A stretch of 64,000 nt of DNA from Gammaproteobacteria bacterium (GTDB taxonomy: Bacteria > Pseudomonadota > Gammaproteobacteria > Nevskiales > Nevskiaceae): contig JAPLSA010000012.1 in the NCBI GenBank assembly GCA_026398815.1, positions 54,871 to 118,870 of the forward strand, given 5' to 3'. A program made the translations under genes and the position numbers. Under the pieces are notes generated by a model. It was given only the letters and a program-made list of their open reading frames with translations, was not told the DNA's origin and did not search any database. Positions 9,677-18,115 of the stretch are shown one piece after another. Position 1 is the stretch's first letter. Every line of letters starts with the position of its first letter.

Positions 9677-9702
9677 TACCCGATGGTGTAGTGCCGCACC
9701 CC
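9677..9702 (+). promoter_or_regulatory. GTAGTGC-GCACCCC element, second copy
   Basis: The string ACCCGATGGTGTAGTGCCGC followed by ACCCC matches the element at 3750-3777, allowing a one-base gap. It sits about 98 bp before a short frame with a strong ribosome site and 236 bp before the transporter gene. I infer a shared regulator-binding or promoter element. Confidence 0.45.
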
Positions 9703-9799
9703 ACCGCACGCCGTCTAATCAAGCCACAACTAAAGTGCAGGTTGACGGGCGCGACAGACCACTGTCGATGTCACCGTCCCCATCGTTTGGAGGAGCGGA

Positions 9800-9874
9800 A
9801 TGGATGTCGAAGCCATCGATGCGTGTCATCGCAATCGTCTGCGGCCATCGAGTGGCCCCCGCCCCCTGAAGTAA
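9800..9874 (+). CDS. Putative 24-residue leader peptide
   Basis: The ATG at 9800 follows GGAGGAGCGGA, a near-perfect ribosome site with about 6-base spacing. The frame encodes MDVEAIDACHRNRLRPSSGP plus four residues and ends with TAA at 9872. The stop is 63 bp before the RND start, so it does not overlap. The setting mirrors the leader at 3841: GTAGTGC element, then GGAGGAG, then a tiny frame. It could be a translated leader acting in attenuation, or simply a strong site in a 5' untranslated region. Confidence 0.35.
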   Translation: MDVEAIDACHRNRLRPSSGPRPLK

Positions 9875-9937
9875 ACCGCGGCTGCCATCACGGCGGCTTT
9901 CAGCTGGGCAACATCTTTTCCGTCGAGGTCCTAAAGC

Positions 9938-12364
9938 ATGTTCTCGTTGCGTTTCCGCATCGCCAAGTGGGTGATGAACCATCGTGGGCTGAGCGGCGCA
10001 GTTTTCGCGCTGATCACCCTGTTCTTCGGCATCGGGCTGAAGGACGTCCGGCTCGACACGATCTTTTCCGATCTGCTGCCGCGCGACGAACCCTATGTGC
10101 AGGTGTTCAAGGATCATCCGAACTTCGGCAATCCGCTGACCTTCACCTTGATGGTGCAGCGCAAGAACGGCGACATCTACAACGCCGAGACGCTGAGCAA
10201 GGTCTGGAACATGACCCGCGACATCGACCTCGCGCCGGGTGTCGATCACGACCAGATCCTGTCGATCTCCACCGAGAAGGCCCGCTACGCGGAAGCCACG
10301 CCGTTCGGCATCGACATGCGTCCGCTGATGGGCGATGCGGTACCGAAGACGCCGGAAGAAATCGCCGACTTCAAGATGCGCGTCGAGAAATCGCCGAACG
10401 CGCGCACCTTCCTGATCTCCGCCGACCAGTCGGCCACGCTGATCAACGCGACGTTCAACGAATCGCGGCTCGACTACGCCGAAGCGTTCAAGTACGTGCA
10501 GGGCCTGGTGCTCGCCGCGCGTGACGCGGACCACAACGTCTACCTCGCCGGCCAGCCGGCGCTGACCGGCTGGGTGTTCACCTACAAGGCGGAGATGTTC
10601 AAGATCTTCGCGATCACGCTGAGCGCGCTGATCATTTCGCTGGCGCTGTACATGCGCAACGTGGTGGGCGTGGTGACGCCGATCGTGACCTCCACGGTCG
10701 CCGCGATCTGGGGCTTCGGCCTGACCGGCTGGATCAAGTCGCCGATCGAGCCGCTGCTGATGGTGGTGCCGCTGCTGCTGATCGCGCGCAGCTTCTCGCA
10801 CTGCGTGCAGTTCACCGAGCGCTACTACGAGATCTACGCGCACCTGAAGGATCGCAAGCAGGCCGCCGAAATCACCATGGGCGTGATGATGGCGCCGTCG
10901 ATCCTCGGCATCTTCACCGACATCGTCGGCATCTTCCTGATCGCCATCGCGCCGATCCCGGCGATGGAGCGCTTCGCGCTGTTCTGCGGCTTCTGGTGCA
11001 TCTGGCTGATCCCGACCGGCGTGGTGCTGATCTCGCTGCTGCTGTCCTGGCTGCCGCCGCCGAAGAACGTCGACGAACTGGTCGGCAAGGGTGGCACCAC
11101 GCCGCTGCAGCGCGTCCTGCGCCGGATCGCCGGCATCACCTTCGGCCGCGCCGCGCCGTGGACCACCGGCGTGATGATCGGCATCGGCGTGTTCGCGGTG
11201 CAGACCGCGCTGCAGATCCGCGTCGGCAACCCGGTGGAAGGCTCCAACCTGCTCTGGCACGACTCCGAGTTCAACGAGGCGGTGCGCCAGATCAACCGCA
11301 ACTTCGCGGGTGTCAACACGCTGGAAATCATCTTCGAGGCGAAGGACCAGAAGAGCCCGGCGCGACTGATGCAGCGCGAAGACTCGATCATGACCATGCA
11401 GCGCCTGCAGCACATCATCGAGAACGCACCCGATGCACCGCGCGCCACGCTGTCATTCGGCGACTACCTGCAGGAAGCCAACCGCCTGTTCGCCGGTGGC
11501 GATCCGCGCTGGGCACCGCTTGATCCGACCGATTTCTTCGTCTCGGCCGCAGCCGGCGCGGTGATGGTCGGCTCCAGCCCGAAGGCCTTCTCGCACGTCA
11601 TCGACTTCGAGCAGCAGAACGGCACCGTGTCGCTGTGGTTCAAGGACAACAAGCAGGAAACGGTCGACGCCGCGCTGCGGGAAGCGACCAAGGCCGTGCA
11701 GGAAGTCGGCGCCGACCACAAGGAGTTCACGATCCGTCTGGGCTCCGGCACCATCGCCCTGCAGTACGCGATGAACCATGTCGTCGAGCGCTACCACTAC
11801 CTGATCATCGCGTTGCTGAACCTGGTGATTCTGATGGGTTGCAGCCTCGCCTACCGCTCGTTCGTCGCCGGCATCATCCTGCTGATTCCGGTGAACATGG
11901 CGAACTTCTCGCTGAACGCGGCGATGCACGTGATCGGCATCGGCCTCGACATCAACTCGCTGATGGTGGCCGCGATCGGCGTCGGCGTCGGCATCGACTA
12001 CGGCATCTACCTGCTGTCGCGCATCTGCGAGGAGTACCACGCGCAGGAACACGACTGGGGCCGGGCGATCACCGTGTCGCTGGTCACCACCGGCAAGGCG
12101 ATCCTGTTCACCGCCTCGATCATGTTCGTCGGCATCCTGCCGTGGATCTTCATGTCGTCGCTGCGCTTCATGGCCGACATGGGCCTGCTGCTGACCCTGA
12201 CCATGCTGTTCAACATGGTGCTGGCGCTGGTGCTGCTGCCGCTGCTGGTGTGGATCTTCAAGCCCAATTTCGTCAAGCGTAAGGACCTGCTGGTCGGTGA
12301 AGGCGTGGACCTGTCGGCATTCACCGGCGCTGCCGATGAAGCAGCCGCGCACGGTGCACGCTGA
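9938..12364 (+). CDS. MMPL/RND-superfamily transporter (complete copy)
   Basis: This 808-residue inner-membrane protein has an N-terminal helix, a large periplasmic domain (about residues 35-215), a block of helices at about 220-365, a second periplasmic domain and a final helix block at about 620-775. The two-fold internal repeat is typical of RND proteins. Motifs include FSDLLPRDEPYVQVFKDHPN, LAGQPALTGWVF and AAIGVGVGIDYGIYLLSR. The GVGIDYG helix is the usual proton-relay position. A GAGGT box lies 8 bases before the ATG. It heads the operon with DUF1329, YCF48-like and DUF1302 genes, a combination seen in many proteobacteria that handle hydrophobic compounds. Transport direction and cargo are unknown. 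Confidence 0.93.
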   Translation: MFSLRFRIAKWVMNHRGLSGAVFALITLFFGIGLKDVRLDTIFSDLLPRDEPYVQVFKDHPNFGNPLTFTLMVQRKNGDIYNAETLSKVWNMTRDIDLAPGVDHDQILSISTEKARYAEATPFGIDMRPLMGDAVPKTPEEIADFKMRVEKSPNARTFLISADQSATLINATFNESRLDYAEAFKYVQGLVLAARDADHNVYLAGQPALTGWVFTYKAEMFKIFAITLSALIISLALYMRNVVGVVTPIVTSTVAAIWGFGLTGWIKSPIEPLLMVVPLLLIARSFSHCVQFTERYYEIYAHLKDRKQAAEITMGVMMAPSILGIFTDIVGIFLIAIAPIPAMERFALFCGFWCIWLIPTGVVLISLLLSWLPPPKNVDELVGKGGTTPLQRVLRRIAGITFGRAAPWTTGVMIGIGVFAVQTALQIRVGNPVEGSNLLWHDSEFNEAVRQINRNFAGVNTLEIIFEAKDQKSPARLMQREDSIMTMQRLQHIIENAPDAPRATLSFGDYLQEANRLFAGGDPRWAPLDPTDFFVSAAAGAVMVGSSPKAFSHVIDFEQQNGTVSLWFKDNKQETVDAALREATKAVQEVGADHKEFTIRLGSGTIALQYAMNHVVERYHYLIIALLNLVILMGCSLAYRSFVAGIILLIPVNMANFSLNAAMHVIGIGLDINSLMVAAIGVGVGIDYGIYLLSRICEEYHAQEHDWGRAITVSLVTTGKAILFTASIMFVGILPWIFMSSLRFMADMGLLLTLTMLFNMVLALVLLPLLVWIFKPNFVKRKDLLVGEGVDLSAFTGAADEAAAHGAR

Positions 12365-12537
12365 TCGTGTCCGGACGCTTGACCGCCGCCTGTCGGCTCG
12401 TGAGTCCAGTGGACGACGGACGCCGTAATCCATTGCGGATTGCCGGAGTTCATCGTGTCGTCCGAAAAAGCGTCAATCAGTAAGGCGGCCGCCATTGGCG
12501 CCGTCATCATTTCTGCAACGCCAGCGAGGAGTGAAAA

Positions 12538-13923
12538 ATGAGAATCAAGAAATACGATTTCAACTACGGGCGCCGCATGCTCATGGAGAAGGCCGCCAAG
12601 GGCGTCGGCACCGCCGGCGTGCTTGCACCGATGTGGCCGATGGTCGGCAACGCCGGCGACACCAGCAAGGCCTATCCGGATGAGCTGCTGTCGATCTCGG
12701 CCTACACCAAGGGCAAGATCAAGCCGGGCGACGTGATCGACGCCAACAACGTCGACGCGGTCAAGGACCTGTTCGACCCGATCACCTACATCCAGCTGAA
12801 GAAGCAGGGCCGCAAGATCAACGTCGTGGAATCGACGAAGGACGCGACCAAGCTGTTCCCGAACCAGTACCTGATGGCCACGCTGAAGAATCAGGGCACG
12901 GCCAAGTTCGACGCCACCGGCAACATCGCGGCGAAGGACGGCGGCCCGTGGAACGGCGGCAACCCGTTCCCGGAACCGAAGAACGGCCTCGAAGCAATCT
13001 CGAACCTGACCCTGGCCTGGGGCCGCCACTCGTATTCGCAGTACGCGATTCGCGACTGGGACATCGCCCCGGATGGCTCGGAAGCCTACAAGTACGACTT
13101 CATGTGGTGCGAGCTGAACTGCACCGCCCGTCCGGACGGCACGGTCTACAACGGCAAGAAGGACCTGCTGCGCTACCAGTCGGTGTTCTTCACCTCGCCG
13201 ACCGAAACCGCCGGTTCGTCGTTCCTGAACACCTGGTACTACGACCAGACCAAGTTCCCGGATCTCTACGGCTACCTGCCGGCCTTCCGCCGCGTGCGCC
13301 AGTTCCCGACCAACCAGCGCTTCGAACCGCTGGTGCCGGGCATCACGCTGTTCCTGTCCGATGCCTGGGCCGCCGGCGACCCGATGCTGACCTGGGGCAA
13401 CTACAAGATCGTCGGCCGCCAGCCGATGATGGGCTGCATCAGCGGCATCAACTTCCGCGGTGGCTACCACCCGAACTACGAGCGCACCGTCCACGGCGGT
13501 CCGAAGGGCCAGACCTTCTTCGACACCTGGTTCGAGCTGATCCCGGAATGCATCGTGCTGGAAGCCGAACCGACGGGTTATCCGCGTTCGCCGGTCGGCA
13601 AGAAGCGCATCTGGATCGATGCCCGCAACGGCATGTTCGTCGCGTACATCACCTATGATCGCCGCGGTGAAATCTGGAAGTCGTTCGAGCCTGCATTCGC
13701 GCAGTACTCCAACGACAAGATGACCATCAAGGACGCCCAGGGTCATCCGGACTGGTCGTGGGTGTACGTGCACAGCCACGACCTCCAGGCCAACCGCATG
13801 AGCCGCTTCTCGCAGGTGCGCGAGATCACCGGCGGCTACAAGTCCAAGTTCTCCGAACAGGGCGAGGACGTGTACTCGAAGTACCTGACGACGCAGGCCA
13901 TCGCCCGCCTCGGCACCGGCTGA
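12538..13923 (+). CDS. DUF1329 family protein (copy 2)
   Basis: This 461-residue protein is a paralogue of the one at 2142-3524, with matching order of motifs: AYPDELLSISAYTKGKIKPG, GGNPFPEPKNGLEAI, RQFPTNQRFEPLVPG and LFLSDAWAAGDPMLTWGN. The N-terminus reads YGRRMLMEKAAKGVG followed by a modest hydrophobic run, which resembles a twin-arginine signal but lacks the usual RRxFL core. A GAGGAG box stands 7 bases before the ATG. It lies 173 bp after the transporter and 100 bp before the YCF48-like gene, with a hairpin in the second gap. The role is probably periplasmic, in the same envelope assembly as DUF1302, but this is not proven biochemically. Confidence 0.92.
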   Translation: MRIKKYDFNYGRRMLMEKAAKGVGTAGVLAPMWPMVGNAGDTSKAYPDELLSISAYTKGKIKPGDVIDANNVDAVKDLFDPITYIQLKKQGRKINVVESTKDATKLFPNQYLMATLKNQGTAKFDATGNIAAKDGGPWNGGNPFPEPKNGLEAISNLTLAWGRHSYSQYAIRDWDIAPDGSEAYKYDFMWCELNCTARPDGTVYNGKKDLLRYQSVFFTSPTETAGSSFLNTWYYDQTKFPDLYGYLPAFRRVRQFPTNQRFEPLVPGITLFLSDAWAAGDPMLTWGNYKIVGRQPMMGCISGINFRGGYHPNYERTVHGGPKGQTFFDTWFELIPECIVLEAEPTGYPRSPVGKKRIWIDARNGMFVAYITYDRRGEIWKSFEPAFAQYSNDKMTIKDAQGHPDWSWVYVHSHDLQANRMSRFSQVREITGGYKSKFSEQGEDVYSKYLTTQAIARLGTG

Positions 13924-13954
13924 TCCTTCACGACCTTCGGTCGTCACGCTGTTC

Positions 13955-13985
13955 GGTACCCTCCGCGCGAGCGGGGGGTACCTTT
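13955..13985 (+). terminator. Strong hairpin with short T run
   Basis: GGTACCCTCCGC, a GCGA loop and GCGGGGGGTACC form a 12-bp stem followed by only three T. It could be a weak or partial terminator or an RNA-stabilising hairpin between the DUF1329 and YCF48-like genes. Confidence 0.45.
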
Positions 13986-14023
13986 CCCAATTTGAACGTT
14001 TCCGGACGAGAGCCTGTTAGCGC

Positions 14024-14983
14024 ATGAAGCACATCCTGAAGTCGGTCGCCTGTGGCGCGACATTGCTGGGCCTGGTTGCCATCGGTGACGCTACCGCTGC
14101 CGCCACTGCAACGCCGGTGCTGACCGGCACCGTGCATGACGCCCTCTTCGCGGTCAGCTTCGATGGCAACCACGGCCTCGCGGCCGGCGCGCCGGGCTAC
14201 CTCCTGGAAACCACCGACGGCGCAAAGACCTGGACGCCGTTGAAGAATGTCCCCACCCGGCTGGCGCTCCTGGGCGTCGCCGTGAAGGGCGACCACGCCA
14301 TCGCCGTCGGCCAGCAGGGCCTGGTGCTGAAGCGTGAAGGCACGGAGTGGAAGAAGGTCGACACCGGCACCCAGGAACGCCTACTGTCGGTCGGCGTCAA
14401 TGCCAGCGGCGCCGCGGTGGCCGTCGGCGGTTTCGGCACCGTGCTCGCGTCCAGCGATGGCGGCAGCACCTGGACCACGATCAAGCCGGTCTGGGCCGAT
14501 TTCGCCGAAGCCGGCACCGACCCGCATGTCTACGCCGCCCATATCGACGAAGCCGGCACGATCACCATCGCCGGCGAGTTCTCGCTGATCCTGCGCAAGA
14601 CCGCCGGCAGCGACCAGTGGAAGCTGCTGAACAAGGGCGACGCCTCGCTGTTCGCGCTGTACATCGGCAGCGGCGCCAACGCCAGCTACGCAGTCGGCCA
14701 GGATGGCACCGTGCTGCGCAGCACCGATGCCGGCGCCAGCTGGTCAAAGATCGACGCCGGCACCCAGGCGATCCTGCTCGGCGTCAGCGCCAGCAGCGAC
14801 AACCGCGTGACCGTGACCGGCATGCGCGAAATGCGGTACAGCCCGGATGGCGGCAACAGCTGGACCGGGGTCAACGGTGGCGGGGTCAACACCTTGTGGT
14901 ACCAGGGCATCGGCCAGCCCGAGGGCAGCACCGCTGCGCTTGCGGTTGGTCAGGCGGGGCGGATTCTGAAGATCGACAACTGA
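14024..14983 (+). CDS. YCF48/BNR-repeat protein (photosystem assembly factor-like fold)
   Basis: The 319-residue protein has a signal peptide, MKHILKSVACGATLLGLVAI, with likely cleavage near residues 25-28. It then has repeats of the type LLETTDGAKTWTPLK, VLASSDGGSTWTTIK, VLRSTDAGASWSKID and YSPDGGNSWTGV at about 45-residue spacing. These predict a beta-propeller of the YCF48/HCF136 class. In non-photosynthetic proteobacteria this family is regularly found beside DUF1302, DUF1329 and RND genes, as here. A scaffold or assembly role in the periplasm is plausible. The ribosome site is weak. The next gene starts 62 bp on. Confidence 0.88.
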   Translation: MKHILKSVACGATLLGLVAIGDATAAATATPVLTGTVHDALFAVSFDGNHGLAAGAPGYLLETTDGAKTWTPLKNVPTRLALLGVAVKGDHAIAVGQQGLVLKREGTEWKKVDTGTQERLLSVGVNASGAAVAVGGFGTVLASSDGGSTWTTIKPVWADFAEAGTDPHVYAAHIDEAGTITIAGEFSLILRKTAGSDQWKLLNKGDASLFALYIGSGANASYAVGQDGTVLRSTDAGASWSKIDAGTQAILLGVSASSDNRVTVTGMREMRYSPDGGNSWTGVNGGGVNTLWYQGIGQPEGSTAALAVGQAGRILKIDN

Positions 14984-15044
14984 TCGATCTCAAAAGCCGC
15001 GCTCCCATTACTAGAAAAGTCAGGTTTGCAACCTCAGGAGGGGA

Positions 15045-17051
15045 ATGAAAATGAGCAGCAAGATGCCCGCGATCCGCGTGATCGCAGCAGCCGCGATGAT
15101 GATGACCGCCCATGCAGCACTCGCCCAGGACGCTGTCGACCAGAGCGGCGACGGCAGCACCAGCAGCGGCGGCTTTTTCAGCGATTTCGACTTCAGCTGG
15201 GGCGGCTTCATCCGTCCGGAACTGGCGATCACGCTCGGCGGCGAAAACCCGAACAACCAGCGCGGCAACCCGTTCAACGGCGTGGCGGTAGCGCGCCAGC
15301 CGGGCGTGCCACAGCCGGTCGACGCGCTTGGCGGCCTGCTGCCGCCGTTCTCGATTCCGGCCGTCGGCCTGGGTGACAACGTCACCCGCCCGGTGACCCC
15401 CGCCAACAACTTCTTCAATCTGCACATGTTGCGCGTGGAACTTGAAGGCGCGATGAAGTTCACGCCGAGCCTGAAGCTGGTCGGCCGTCTGCGCGCCGTC
15501 TTCGATCCGGGCAACTACAGCGAGTTCGATCCGCAGAGCGTCGTCAACGGTGCCACCGGCGGCATCAGCGGCGGCGACCCGGCCCTGTACGGCGGCGCCC
15601 CGAACTACTTCGAATACCAGGTTGCCGGCCTGAAGCGGCCGAACCCGCTCGAAGCCGCCGGCCCGAACTACCTCGTCTACTTCCCCGCCCTGTTCCTCGA
15701 CTACCAGGAAGGCCCGCTCAACATCCGCGTCGGCAACCAGCAGATCGCCTGGGGTCAGGCGCTGTTCTTCCGCGTGCTCGACGTCGTCAACGGCCTCGAT
15801 CTTCGCCGCCACCTGATTCTCGACAGCGCCCAGGAAGAATTCGCCGACGAACGCGTGCCGAGCCTGGCCGTCCGCGTGAACTACCAGTTCACCGACGAGA
15901 TCCTCGCCGACGCTTTCGTGCAGAAGTTCCAGCCGACCATCTACGGCAACCCGAACACCCAGTACAACGTCATCCCGACGCAGTTCACCGTGCATGACCA
16001 GTACGGCTCGGTGAACGACAAGCTCAGCTACGGCATCCGCTTCAAGGGCAACTTCGGCCAGTGGGGCGCGCAGGCGATCTTCGTCAGCCGCTACAACCCG
16101 GACGGCGTGTTCCGCTGGACCGCATCGGGCGTCAACAAGAACCTCCCGAACAACAACCCGTTCGGCCTGACCCTGAACACGCTGTACAGCGGCATCGGCG
16201 GCCTGCCGTCGACCGGCGACATCCTCGCCCAGACGCCGTTCGAAGCCAGCCCGGGCGGCGTCTACTCGTCGCAGGAGTGGTTCACCTACGCCTCGATGGT
16301 GCGTCTGAACGGCGTCACCGGCCTGAACGCGGCGATCAACGAGTTCGCGCCGTCCACGTCGCAGCTGCTGGCCAGCCCGGTCGACAACTTCGCCGATGCC
16401 GCTCGCCAGCTCGACACCTTCTTCATCGCCGGTGGCGACGGTCTTCGCGGCCACATCGCCCGCGAGTACTTCCGCGAGTACAACATCGGTGGCGGTGTCA
16501 GCTACGTGGTCGAAGGCGAGCCGGGTTCGCTGCTCGACCAGCTGATCATCAACCTCGAAAGCACCTACACGCCGGATCGCCGCTTCACCAACCCGAGCTT
16601 GAGCCGCGATTACATCAAGACCGGCAACCTGGTCAGCGCACTGGTGATGGAGAAGTACCAGCGCTTCTCCAATGCCATCCCGGCCACCTACATGGTGTTC
16701 CAGTACATGCACCGGACCAAGGACGACATCTTCGGTCGTTCGCTGAAGGGCTACGGTGGCTCGGTCAGCAACGCCTCCACCGGCGCTTCGGGCGGTTCCG
16801 ATTACGTGGTGTTCGCGATGCAGCAGCCGTTCCCGCAGGCCATCTGGCGCCTCGACTTCGCCGGCCTCTACGACGTCAACGGCGGCCTGCTGCTGCAGCC
16901 GGGCGTCCGCTGGAAGCCGACCGGTTCGATCACCGCCGACATCAACTACACCTACATCAACGGCAAGGTGCACGGGAACCCGAACGACAACGCGATTTCG
17001 ACGCTCGGCTTCGCCGACGAAATCACCTTCCGCGTCGGCTACCAGTTCTGA
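15045..17051 (+). CDS. DUF1302 outer-membrane beta-barrel protein
   Basis: This 668-residue protein has a Sec signal ending AAAAMMMTAHAALAQ and a body rich in glycine and aromatic residues. Amphipathic strands reach the C-terminus, which ends EITFRVGYQF, the terminal aromatic expected of an outer-membrane barrel. DUF1302 motifs include GNQQIAWGQALFFRVLDVVN and FLDYQEGPLNIR. It is probably a channel or receptor for hydrophobic substrates, working with the DUF1329, YCF48-like and RND proteins encoded just before it. AGGAGG at 15036 is only 3 bases from the first ATG but 9 bases from the ATG at 15051, so translation may begin two codons later. Confidence 0.92.
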   Translation: MKMSSKMPAIRVIAAAAMMMTAHAALAQDAVDQSGDGSTSSGGFFSDFDFSWGGFIRPELAITLGGENPNNQRGNPFNGVAVARQPGVPQPVDALGGLLPPFSIPAVGLGDNVTRPVTPANNFFNLHMLRVELEGAMKFTPSLKLVGRLRAVFDPGNYSEFDPQSVVNGATGGISGGDPALYGGAPNYFEYQVAGLKRPNPLEAAGPNYLVYFPALFLDYQEGPLNIRVGNQQIAWGQALFFRVLDVVNGLDLRRHLILDSAQEEFADERVPSLAVRVNYQFTDEILADAFVQKFQPTIYGNPNTQYNVIPTQFTVHDQYGSVNDKLSYGIRFKGNFGQWGAQAIFVSRYNPDGVFRWTASGVNKNLPNNNPFGLTLNTLYSGIGGLPSTGDILAQTPFEASPGGVYSSQEWFTYASMVRLNGVTGLNAAINEFAPSTSQLLASPVDNFADAARQLDTFFIAGGDGLRGHIAREYFREYNIGGGVSYVVEGEPGSLLDQLIINLESTYTPDRRFTNPSLSRDYIKTGNLVSALVMEKYQRFSNAIPATYMVFQYMHRTKDDIFGRSLKGYGGSVSNASTGASGGSDYVVFAMQQPFPQAIWRLDFAGLYDVNGGLLLQPGVRWKPTGSITADINYTYINGKVHGNPNDNAISTLGFADEITFRVGYQF

Positions 17052-17095
17052 GCAGCTGATTTCTCACCCGGTTCCGGTCTTTCGCTGGACCATGA

Positions 17096-17128
17096 GCCGG
17101 TCTCCCGATGGGAGGCCGGCTTTTTTTT
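17096..17128 (+). terminator. Rho-independent terminator after DUF1302 gene
   Basis: GCCGGTCTCCC, a GAT loop and GGGAGGCCGGC form a near-perfect 11-bp stem followed by eight T. It closes the RND-DUF1329-YCF48-DUF1302 operon. Confidence 0.9.
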
Positions 17129-17191
17129 GACCCCTGCTTGACCACCACCCCCGAGCGCCTCAGGCGCCCTGATTTACCGCGAGGAGACACC

Positions 17192-18010
17192 ATGAAGGAC
17201 TACGGCAAGGCATTTCGCGTCGATGGCAAGGTTGCCCTGATCAGCGGCGGCGCCCGCGGCCTGGGCGCTGAAATGGCGATGGCGCTGGCCCAGCAGGGCG
17301 CCACCATCCTGGTCACCGACATCCTGGCCAAGGAAGGCAAGGCCACCGTCAAGGCGATCAGGGCGGCCGGTGGCACGGCCGAGTTCATGGCGCTCGATGT
17401 CGTCGACGAAGCGCAGTGGCAGAAGACTATCGCCAGCTGCATCAAGCGCTTCGGCGGCCTCGACATCCTGGTCAACAACGCCGGCATCGAACGCACCGCG
17501 CTGGTCACCGAATGCACGGTCGAGGAATTCCGCCGCATCCAGGACATCAACGTCACCGGCGTCTTCCTCGGCTGCAAGCACGCGGTCCGGGCCATGCGCC
17601 CCGGCGGCAAGTCCGGCCGCGGCGGCTCGATCATCAACCTGTCGTCGGTGGCCGGCCTGGTCGGCGTCACCGGGCTGGCCGCCTACAACGCCTCCAAGGG
17701 CGCGGTACGCCTGCTGACCAAGTCGGTGGCGCTGGAATGCGCGCAGCTGAAGACCGGCATCCGCGCCAACTCGATCCACCCCGGCGTGGTCTGGACCGAC
17801 ATGGGCCGCGACCTGCTGGCCCACTTCGCTGCCGCCGGCCTCGGCCCGGATGTCCCGGCCGTCGAAGCCGCCTTCCTCGCCGCCCACCCGATCGGCCATT
17901 TCGGCGCGCCGGACGACATCGCCAGCGCGGTGATCTACCTCGCTTCGGACGCCTCCAAGTGGGTCACTGGCGCCGAGTTCGCGATCGACGGCGGCTACAC
18001 CGCCGCCTGA
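17192..18010 (+). CDS. Short-chain dehydrogenase/reductase
   Basis: This 272-residue classical SDR has the cofactor motif SGGARGLGAE near residue 17, the structural NNAGIE motif, the catalytic serine in NLSSVAGLVG and the YNASK pair. The C-terminus ends in TGAEFAIDGGYTAA, typical of the family. Sequence style resembles 3-alpha/3-beta-hydroxysteroid and cyclohexanol dehydrogenases, but the substrate cannot be fixed. The start at 17192 is set by GAGGAG 7 bases upstream and lies after the terminator, so the gene begins a new unit. A CurA-like oxidoreductase follows after 105 bp. Together they could oxidise or reduce ring alcohols and enones. Confidence 0.92.
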   Translation: MKDYGKAFRVDGKVALISGGARGLGAEMAMALAQQGATILVTDILAKEGKATVKAIRAAGGTAEFMALDVVDEAQWQKTIASCIKRFGGLDILVNNAGIERTALVTECTVEEFRRIQDINVTGVFLGCKHAVRAMRPGGKSGRGGSIINLSSVAGLVGVTGLAAYNASKGAVRLLTKSVALECAQLKTGIRANSIHPGVVWTDMGRDLLAHFAAAGLGPDVPAVEAAFLAAHPIGHFGAPDDIASAVIYLASDASKWVTGAEFAIDGGYTAA

Positions 18011-18115
18011 TTCGCAGCCTGATCAGCCGCCCGATTCGCCGCTGACTGCACGCGGCTTCCAGCTGCGGCAAGCTGCGCGTCCCAGCACGCCCTTGCCGCA
18101 GTTCGAGACCGCCCC

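Larger units (their letters stand above)
9525..9937 (+). other. Upstream control region of the RND/DUF1329/YCF48/DUF1302 operon
   Basis: This 413-bp gap contains a short GCCCG/CGGGC hairpin after the LuxR stop, the GTAGTGC element at 9677-9702, a possible leader frame at 9800-9874 and the GAGGT ribosome site before the transporter ATG. I see no other gene in it. Confidence 0.6.
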
